Origin: Marinomonas sp. UCMA 3892
GTDB lineage: Bacteria > Pseudomonadota > Gammaproteobacteria > Pseudomonadales > Marinomonadaceae
DNA: 64,000 nucleotides
Assembly: GCF_012726345.1 (NCBI RefSeq)
Contig: NZ_PTXN01000002.1
Location: 1-64,000 of the forward strand
Direction of reading: 5' to 3'
Shown here piece after piece: positions 57,755 to 64,000 of this stretch. Numbering within the stretch: the first letter of the stretch is position 1; every line of letters begins with the position of its first letter. The position numbers were made by a program, and so were the translations under genes. The notes under the pieces are model-generated. The model ran no database searches and was not told where the DNA came from. It worked only from the letters and a program-made list of their open reading frames with translations.

Positions 57755-59155
57755 TCAAATAACAATATCTTCTTGGCTGTTGAATTGTATTAAGGCATTT
57801 TCAAACTCAGAAAGCGCATTTTCAAAATCGACTCTTGAATTAAAGCCACCTAAAGACACTCTAAAAGAATTAACCGAAGGTAAGGACGCAGTAGGACAAC
57901 GAAACAAATCGGCGGTTCTGACTTTGATATTTTTGGATGCCAAAAAATTATTCAGTTGGTTCACATTAATATGACTTGGTAATGTCAACCAAGCATTCAA
58001 ACCGCCAGTCCGAGAGCGGAAACCATGCTTTTCAACCAATGCATGAAACGCGTCTTGCCGATAACGCATCTCACCTTCTAGAAGGGACTGATTATGTTGA
58101 AAATTTTCACTTCTTAAGAAACGAGTGGCCAATTCGAAGTTTAGCGTCGATACCATCCAACACTGACTATGAATGCTCATATTAAAGGCTTGTTGCCATT
58201 GTTTAGGAACCAAACAGAAAGCAATTCTTAAACCTCCCGCCACATATTTAGAGAGACTTGAAAGATAGAATATTCGATCTGGGGCTTGCTGCTGCGACGG
58301 CACTTTCCAATTTTCTGGTAGGCAATAATTCACATCATCTTCAATAATATAAAACTGATATTTCTCGCTTAACTTAACTATTTCCCTTAGCTGCGTTTCT
58401 GAGTACTGAATATTAGTCGGATTTTGAATATTAGGCGTAATGTACAGTACTTTTGGGCGAAACTTCTGACAGTATTCTTCTAATACCGCCAAATCCAGCC
58501 CTTCCGCCGTTAGCGGCACACTTAACGGATTAACGCCGCTGGCTTCTGCTGCTCGAAATACCCCAGGGTATGCTAGCTCTTCATGAAGAATGTAGTCATT
58601 TTCTTTGGTAAGAATTTGTAGGCAAGTATAAATCCCTTGTTGGGCACCTTGGGTGAAAGCAATGTCATCTTTATCAATTTGAATCTGCTTAGAAGCAAGC
58701 CAATCACTGAATATTTGCCGATGCTTTCGTAAGCCATTTGGCGAATAAGTCATCACCTCTTCTATTGAAACAAGATCTTGAGCTAATTCATTTAGCGCAT
58801 TTTTCACCAACATTTGCTGGCCTAACATAGGCTGCATACTGGAGGCGAAATCGTATTCCTTAATGGCTGACACATCACTAGTCACAAAGGAGCTTGGAAG
58901 GTTTACATAAGTGCCTGCTCCCAACTTTGCGTTCACTAAACCTTTCTTTTCCAGCAAATCATACGCTCTGGTCACCGTACCATGAGTAATCTCAAGTTTG
59001 TCAGCTAACAACCTTTGCGCAGGCAGCTTTTGTTTATCAGGTAATTCGCCTGATTGTATGGCCTGCTCAATTATATGAGCCAATGCCTTGTATTTTGGAT
59101 GCACCAAACAGGCTTGATCAAATGTATCTTTGCTAATGCCCACAATTGTACTCAT
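57755..59155 (-). CDS. MocR-family regulator (GntR HTH fused to aminotransferase-like domain)
   Basis: A 466-residue protein. The N-terminal winged helix (KYKALAHIIEQAIQSGELPDKQKLPAQRLLADKLEITHGTVTRAYDLLEKKGLV) is joined to a fold-type I PLP domain (residues ~110-460) with AFTQGAQQGIYTCLQ and the PLP-binding Lys in YLSSLSKYVAGGLRIAF. MocR proteins usually sense amino acids or PLP. It is divergent from a LysE exporter and faces several ATTGTAT boxes, so it probably controls that exporter. I chose the Met at 59155; the SD is weak. Confidence 0.9.
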   Translation of the reverse strand: MSTIVGISKDTFDQACLVHPKYKALAHIIEQAIQSGELPDKQKLPAQRLLADKLEITHGTVTRAYDLLEKKGLVNAKLGAGTYVNLPSSFVTSDVSAIKEYDFASSMQPMLGQQMLVKNALNELAQDLVSIEEVMTYSPNGLRKHRQIFSDWLASKQIQIDKDDIAFTQGAQQGIYTCLQILTKENDYILHEELAYPGVFRAAEASGVNPLSVPLTAEGLDLAVLEEYCQKFRPKVLYITPNIQNPTNIQYSETQLREIVKLSEKYQFYIIEDDVNYCLPENWKVPSQQQAPDRIFYLSSLSKYVAGGLRIAFCLVPKQWQQAFNMSIHSQCWMVSTLNFELATRFLRSENFQHNQSLLEGEMRYRQDAFHALVEKHGFRSRTGGLNAWLTLPSHINVNQLNNFLASKNIKVRTADLFRCPTASLPSVNSFRVSLGGFNSRVDFENALSEFENALIQFNSQEDIVI

Positions 59156-59175
59156 AACAATAAATAAATTGCCCA

Positions 59176-59238
59176 AAATTGTATTCTATGTAAATCTAAT
59201 TAAAGACAATACAACATAAATTGTATCAATACAATTTA
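59176..59238. promoter_or_regulatory. Cluster of ATTGTAT boxes, candidate MocR operator
   Basis: taaattgtat and atacaattta form a perfect 10-bp inverted repeat with a 2-base spacer at 59217-59238. Further half-sites occur at 59178-59184 (ATTGTAT) and 59209-59215 (ATACAAC). Mixed direct and inverted half-sites are typical of MocR operators. The cluster fills the gap between the MocR and LysE genes. Confidence 0.6.
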
Positions 59239-59267
59239 AATCTAAAACTTTCTTTAAAGGAATGGAA

Positions 59268-59873
59268 ATGATCAATAATGCCCTATTGGAAATCACCCCT
59301 GCGCTCATTCTTTTTTGCTTAATAAGCACCATAACACCAGGACCCAATAACATCCTATTAGCCAATTCAGGGGCCAATTTTGGTATTAAAAGAACACTAC
59401 CTCACGTGCTTGGTATTCGCTTTGGCATGACAATACTGCATATAATGATTTTATTTGGCTTGGGTGAAATGTTTAAGCATTGGCCTTACCTTCATAAGGT
59501 GTTCACCTTTATTGCAACAAGTTACATTGTTTATATGTCTATAAAAATCGCTTGTGCAAAAATGCCTTCAGACAAAAAGAGCCTTCAACCAATGAGCATT
59601 TTACAAGCCGCATCATTTCAGGCAATTAACCCTAAGTCGTGGGCCAGCTTAATGACAGCAAGCTCTGTCTTCACATTGACTGGAGAGCTTTATTGGTCAT
59701 CGGCTTTGCTATGCATCATGATGTTTAATATCGCGACGTTACCCGGCACATTCATGTGGATCACTATAGGCAAGCTTGTCTCTAAAAGACTTCAAGAACC
59801 TAAATTCCACCGTTACTTTAGTGTATCAATGGGATTATTACTGCTTGCGACCTTACCTATGATATTTATCTAA
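59268..59873 (+). CDS. LysE-family translocator
   Basis: An inner-membrane exporter of amino acids or related compounds, 201 residues with about six hydrophobic segments. The hallmark TITPGPNNILLANSGANFG lies near residue 20. FQAINPKSWASLMTAS occurs near residue 120. I chose the second ATG, with AAAGG 7 bp upstream. It is divergent from the MocR gene. Its stop overlaps that of the convergent uraD by 4 bp. Confidence 0.9.
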   Translation: MINNALLEITPALILFCLISTITPGPNNILLANSGANFGIKRTLPHVLGIRFGMTILHIMILFGLGEMFKHWPYLHKVFTFIATSYIVYMSIKIACAKMPSDKKSLQPMSILQAASFQAINPKSWASLMTASSVFTLTGELYWSSALLCIMMFNIATLPGTFMWITIGKLVSKRLQEPKFHRYFSVSMGLLLLATLPMIFI

Positions 59874-60391
59874 AGATCCGCCAATCTAAACCCAGCAATC
59901 TTATGCACTTCGCTCATGGCTCGGTCAAACTCAGTTTGCCAGTCATTGGGCGTTCTAGATTCAAATCCTGCAAGTATCTGCTCCTTGGTAGCGCCTTTTA
60001 CGGCCATGATGAAGGGAAAACCAAACTTCTCCCGATAGGTATCGTTCAGCTGTAGAAAATGAGCTAGCTCTTCTTCAGAGCATTGATCCAACCCTGCTCC
60101 TGACTGTTCTGAGGTTGACGCATGAGTGAGTTCACCCGCTAAAGCAGCTTTGCCGGCTAGATCTGGATGAGCCCGTAGCAGTATGAGTTTTTGTTCGTCA
60201 GTACTTTGCTCTACGATGTCAGCCATGGTGGCTTTGATTTTGTCGATGCTGTCGAAATACTCGCTTGGATGCTCGACTTTTTGTCGCCACAATTCTTCTG
60301 CAACCCAAGTGGAATGCTCATAAATACTGCTAAATAAAGCGATAAAATCCGCTTCTTCCATCTGACTAATCGCAGCTAACGGATCGTGCAT
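59870..60391 (-). CDS. uraD: 2-oxo-4-hydroxy-4-carboxy-5-ureidoimidazoline (OHCU) decarboxylase
   Basis: It converts OHCU to S-allantoin, the third step from urate. The 173 residues show LLRAHPDLAGKAAL with the catalytic His near residue 77, EQSGAGLDQC, and KFGFPFIMAVKGATKEQIL, all diagnostic of UraD. uraH and hpxO lie divergently within 900 bp, supplying the two preceding steps. Confidence 0.94.
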   Translation of the reverse strand: MHDPLAAISQMEEADFIALFSSIYEHSTWVAEELWRQKVEHPSEYFDSIDKIKATMADIVEQSTDEQKLILLRAHPDLAGKAALAGELTHASTSEQSGAGLDQCSEEELAHFLQLNDTYREKFGFPFIMAVKGATKEQILAGFESRTPNDWQTEFDRAMSEVHKIAGFRLADL

Positions 60392-60585
60392 AATAGGACT
60401 CCAAATTCTGACGGCTCTAAAAAATTCTTATAAAAAAGATCTCTATGAATAACAAAATACGCTATACAGAAACACATGGCACAAATATTGATCTCTATGA
60501 AACAATATTTTCAGATCCATTTCACTTATAAAAAACGCTTACTGCAAAAATCAGGCAAGCTTTTACATTAGATTGAGGTAAAACA

Positions 60586-60957
60586 ATGGGATACTTAACC
60601 ACTCACATTTTAGATACAACAAAAGGCGTTGCTGCGGCTGGCGTAAAAATACACCTTTATCAGCATTCTGCAGAAGGCCAACGACAGCTCATTCATAGCA
60701 CAGTGTCTAATAACGATGGCCGCTGTGATCAACCCTTGCTGCAAGCTGATAGCTTCTCTGTGGGCGTGTACGAACTGGAGTTTGCCATTGACGAGTACTT
60801 CTCTGGCTCTCTCGAAGACTCAGACAATAACAAACCTACCGCACCTAGTTTCTTAAACACGGTCGTCATTCGTTTCGGTATCAATGATGAAAACGCCCAT
60901 TATCACATTCCACTACTTGTCTCGCCTTATTCTTACAGCACTTATCGTGGCAGCTAG
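60586..60957 (+). CDS. uraH: 5-hydroxyisourate hydrolase (transthyretin-like)
   Basis: It hydrolyses 5-hydroxyisourate to OHCU. The 123 residues begin LTTHILDTTKGVAAAGVKI, with the His of the LxTHxLD motif, and end HIPLLVSPYSYSTYRGS, where the YRGS tail is the family signature. It is divergent from uraD and 290 bp upstream of hpxO on the same strand. Confidence 0.95.
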   Translation: MGYLTTHILDTTKGVAAAGVKIHLYQHSAEGQRQLIHSTVSNNDGRCDQPLLQADSFSVGVYELEFAIDEYFSGSLEDSDNNKPTAPSFLNTVVIRFGINDENAHYHIPLLVSPYSYSTYRGS

Positions 60958-61250
60958 TCTTATGTAATTAGGCTTCAGCCCAAGGCTTAATGAGCTAGAA
61001 TGAAGCAAATATTACAAAATCCGCACCAAGATAAATCATTTTCTGCCCTATTGGTCAAAGAAGAAAATAAGCCTCTTTCTTCTTTGACCTATCCCCACTG
61101 ATTACGTATCGCCCTAAAACAAAGGTTTCACAAACTAAAATATAGGTTCATTTGTTTCATGGCATATTTATTGCCATTTACTCCTTTAACAAGAAATTAA
61201 AAGTTCGCTAAGACAACGCGAAAACGAGCGATAGATTAAAGGGGAATCAT

Positions 61251-62429
61251 ATGAAAGCACTTATTATAGGCGCTGGTATCGGTGGCATGTCAGCGGCAGC
61301 AGCATTAAAACAACAAGGCATCGAATGTGATATTTTTGAAGCGGTAAAAGAAATCAAACCAGTTGGTGCGGCGCTTTCTATTTGGTCTAACGGCGTAAAA
61401 TGCATGAACCATTTAGGTATGGGCAGCATTATGGATGAACTCGGCGGCCCGATGCACAACATGGCGTACCACGACGGTATAACCGGAAGCGTGATGACGC
61501 AGTTCAGTCTTGCCCCATTAGTTGACGCTGTTGGCGAACGCCCTTGTCCAGTGTCTCGTGCCGACCTACAAAGCCAAATGATCGATTGGTGGGGACGTGA
61601 TAAAGTTCAGTTTGGCAAACGCATTGAAAAAGTCGAGCAAAGTGACACAAGTGTAACCGCGTATTTTACCGATGGTACCAGTGCTGTAGGTGATTTTATG
61701 ATTGCGGCCGACGGCACACATTCTGCCGTACGTGCTGATGTCATTGGTTATCAAACCGAACGCCGCTACGCTAATTATGTGAACTGGAATGGCTTGGTAG
61801 AAATCGATGAAAGTATTGCTCCTGCCAATCAATGGACAACCTTTGTTGGCGAAGGCAAACGCGTTTCTATCATGCCTATTGCCGGTGGTCGTTTTTACTT
61901 CTTCTTTGATGTGCCATTACCAAAAGGCCTAGCAGAAGACAGAACAACGGTGATTGCCGATCTAACAGGTTATTTTGCAGGTTGGGCTGAACCCGTTCAA
62001 AAACTGATTGCAGCCATTGATCCAGAAACCACAAACCGTATCGAAATTCACGACATCGAACCATTCGATACCTTAGTAAAAGGCAATATCGCCCTACTCG
62101 GCGATGCGGCTCACAGCACAACCCCAGACATTGGCCAAGGCGGTTGCTCTGCACTCGAAGACGCCGTTGTACTTGGTCAGTGTTTCGCGGATCAATTCAA
62201 AGAGAAAGGCAAAACGGTTTCTGGTGTTATCGCTGCATTAAAAAACTACGAAGAAGCTCGTCGCTTCCGCGTCAAAGACCTAGTATTAAAAGCTCGTAAA
62301 CGTTGCGATGTCACCCATGGTAAAGACATGCAAGAAACCCAAGCTTGGTACGACGAACTAAGACACGAAACAGGCGAAAACATCATTGCAGGATTGCGTA
62401 CTACTATTATTGGTGGACCGTTGGCTTAA
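61251..62429 (+). CDS. hpxO: FAD-dependent urate hydroxylase HpxO
   Basis: A flavin monooxygenase oxidising urate to 5-hydroxyisourate with NADH and O2. The 392 residues show the FAD motif IIGAGIGGMSAAAALKQQGIE at the N-terminus, AADGTHSAVRADVIG near residue 158, and LGDAAHSTTPDIGQGGCSALEDAVVLG near residue 285. With uraH and uraD nearby and no uricase in the window, it is the predicted urate-oxidising enzyme. GGGG precedes the ATG. Confidence 0.92.
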   Translation: MKALIIGAGIGGMSAAAALKQQGIECDIFEAVKEIKPVGAALSIWSNGVKCMNHLGMGSIMDELGGPMHNMAYHDGITGSVMTQFSLAPLVDAVGERPCPVSRADLQSQMIDWWGRDKVQFGKRIEKVEQSDTSVTAYFTDGTSAVGDFMIAADGTHSAVRADVIGYQTERRYANYVNWNGLVEIDESIAPANQWTTFVGEGKRVSIMPIAGGRFYFFFDVPLPKGLAEDRTTVIADLTGYFAGWAEPVQKLIAAIDPETTNRIEIHDIEPFDTLVKGNIALLGDAAHSTTPDIGQGGCSALEDAVVLGQCFADQFKEKGKTVSGVIAALKNYEEARRFRVKDLVLKARKRCDVTHGKDMQETQAWYDELRHETGENIIAGLRTTIIGGPLA

Positions 62430-62489
62430 TTCAAAAACTCTTTAGAAATCACTAAAAAAACATTTAAAAAAGCTATTTAAAGCTAAGGG

Positions 62490-62528
62490 GTGATGATCGT
62501 TTTCATGTATTAATAAAACGATCATCAC
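62490..62528 (+). terminator. 14-bp hairpin after hpxO
   Basis: gtgatgatcgtttt pairs perfectly with aaaacgatcatcac around an 11-base loop. The T-run after it is weak. It probably ends hpxO transcripts, though it could instead be an operator for the ArsR-type gene 87 bp downstream. Confidence 0.55.
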
Positions 62529-62614
62529 TTACTTTTAGTAACAATTAATCGACAACTAAAACTTGATAAGAATCATAAATCTCGATATAAAGTCACCTTC
62601 AACTGGAGATGACG

Positions 62615-63535
62615 ATGAGTAAAAAGTTCTTATTGCTAACCCCCGAAGATGGAGCAGATGTTCTAAAAAGCCTAGCAGCGCCTGCACGATTGGCAATATT
62701 GTCCTTGTTACATGAAAAAGGGCCGATGAATGTCAATGATATTGCCGACCTTCTTGAACTGCCCCAATCATCAACCTCCAGTCATATTAATTCCCTTGAA
62801 AGTGCCGGTTTAATTACCACCGAAAGCCAAAAAGGCCGTAAAGGCAGCCAGAAAATTTGCCGCGCGACACACGAAGAAATCGTCTTATCTTTCTGTAACA
62901 CCAAACAAAATCAAAACAACGTCATCGAAGTCGCTATGCCTGTGGGCCTATATTCTGAGTTTGATGTGATGGCGCCTTGTGGTTTGTGTTCGGAATCTGG
63001 CATTGTTGGCTTCTTAGACAGTCCAGATACTTATCTTTCTCCTGATCGTATGCGTGCCAGTTTGTTGTGGTTTACCAAAGGCTATGTGGAATATCAGTTC
63101 CCCAACAATGCTCGTATTGCCGGTCAGACAGTGAAAGAGCTAGAGCTGGTAATGGAGCTGTCATCCGAAGTGCCTGGCACATCCGAAAATTGGCCTTCTG
63201 ATATCCATATCTCTATCAACGGAAAAACGGCTGCGATCTGGACTGCTCCTGGCGATTACGGCGATCGTCGTGGTAAACATACACCCGATTGGTGGAAGCT
63301 TGCTGGCAGCCAATACGGCCATTTAAAAAGCTTTCGTGTCACAAAAGATGGCACTTACGTCGATGGTGTACGGGTTTCTGATATCTCTTTGAAGGATCTT
63401 GCACTGGAAGACCATAGATCCATTCGTGTGCGAATCTCTGTTCCCGATGATGCTGAACACCCTGGCGGCATCAATATTTTTGGCAAGCAATTTGGCAATT
63501 ACGACCAAGATATTGTATTACGCCTTCAATCTTAA
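62615..63535 (+). CDS. ArsR-family regulator with large C-terminal domain
   Basis: A 306-residue regulator. The N-terminal winged helix (residues ~8-85) shows LKSLAAPARLAILSLLHEKGPMNVNDIADLLELPQSSTSSHINSLE. The C-terminal 200 residues are beta-rich, with SELPGTSENWPSDI-like EVPGTSENWPSDIHISINGKTAAIW and SDISLKDLALEDHRSIRVRI. This two-part layout is seen in regulators next to sugar-catabolic glycosidases. I chose the ATG with GGAG 6 bp upstream. An arabinofuranosidase gene follows, so control of arabinose use is inferred. Confidence 0.82.
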   Translation: MSKKFLLLTPEDGADVLKSLAAPARLAILSLLHEKGPMNVNDIADLLELPQSSTSSHINSLESAGLITTESQKGRKGSQKICRATHEEIVLSFCNTKQNQNNVIEVAMPVGLYSEFDVMAPCGLCSESGIVGFLDSPDTYLSPDRMRASLLWFTKGYVEYQFPNNARIAGQTVKELELVMELSSEVPGTSENWPSDIHISINGKTAAIWTAPGDYGDRRGKHTPDWWKLAGSQYGHLKSFRVTKDGTYVDGVRVSDISLKDLALEDHRSIRVRISVPDDAEHPGGINIFGKQFGNYDQDIVLRLQS

Positions 63536-63795
63536 TCTCACACAGCATCTTATTTTCTGATGTAAATATCAGTAAGCCTGCTCTAATAAATCAAAATTTA
63601 AAAAATCTATAATTTTCATTATCTTAGTAACTTTCCAAATACCTACCCCTTTCTTTTTTCGTTACAAATCACACTTATACATACCAATTTTGGTATTTGG
63701 TTGCACAAAAAATAAACGTCTTATTGATTGACCTCAGGTCAAACATGCTTTTAATATCCACTTATCAGATAAGAAACAAAAATTCAGATACTTAA

Positions 63796-64000
<205 letters not shown>

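Overview
This window reads as the chromosome of a marine gammaproteobacterium of the Oceanospirillales, and Marinomonas or a close relative is my best guess. The basis is the classical queA-tgt-yajC-secD-secF block, a small DUF2986 protein, an E. coli-type PssA, the divergent gbcA/gbcB/gbdR glycine-betaine genes, two fused TAXI-type TRAP transporters and moderately AT-rich DNA. The genus is inferred from gene content; no rRNA or marker search was possible.

Layout. 1-320: right end of an IS3-family element (partial transposase). 332-5796: secF, secD, yajC, tgt and queA on the minus strand. 5955-6077: tRNA-Leu(CAA) and its terminator. 6141-11299: DUF2986 protein, an HTH regulator and a divergent operon of AGCS amino-acid symporter, aspartase and asparaginase, with a perfect 16-bp inverted repeat between regulator and operon. 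11369-20599: VOC protein, EamA exporter, nitronate monooxygenase with an NADPH-FMN reductase, GtrA, pirin, a two-component system, and a GT2 plus ArnT-like glycosyltransferase pair. 20802-24859: GbdR, GbcB and GbcA, for glycine betaine demethylation.

24944-34713 is the most coherent catabolic island. A NahR/NagR-like LysR regulator is divergent from genes in the order reductase, oxygenase large subunit, oxygenase small subunit and ferredoxin, the nagAa-G-H-Ab order of salicylate 5-hydroxylase. They are followed by a TAXI-TRAP transporter, maleylpyruvate isomerase, gentisate 1,2-dioxygenase and fumarylpyruvate hydrolase. Read together they predict uptake of salicylate or a related aromatic acid and conversion through gentisate, maleylpyruvate and fumarylpyruvate to fumarate and pyruvate.

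34778-46245: PssA, a GcvA-like LysR regulator, a DUF1127 protein, an AT-rich accessory block of three poorly characterised minus-strand genes (SEC-C protein, cupin-like protein, two-TM membrane protein), then a LysR regulator divergent from a DapA-family lyase with a second TAXI-TRAP system, and a tautomerase. 46733-47302: a ParE/Phd-type toxin-antitoxin pair bracketed by 37-bp imperfect direct repeats.

47536-62429 is largely purine catabolism: xdhC, xdhB and xdhA; an ABC importer (SBP, ATPase, permease); a CDA-family deaminase; an isopenicillin-N-synthase-like 2OG-Fe(II) oxygenase; uraD; uraH; and the FAD urate hydroxylase hpxO. A MocR regulator and a divergent LysE exporter sit inside it. 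The enzymes predict guanine to xanthine, urate, 5-hydroxyisourate, OHCU and allantoin. The window closes with an ArsR-type regulator and the start of a GH51 alpha-L-arabinofuranosidase gene.
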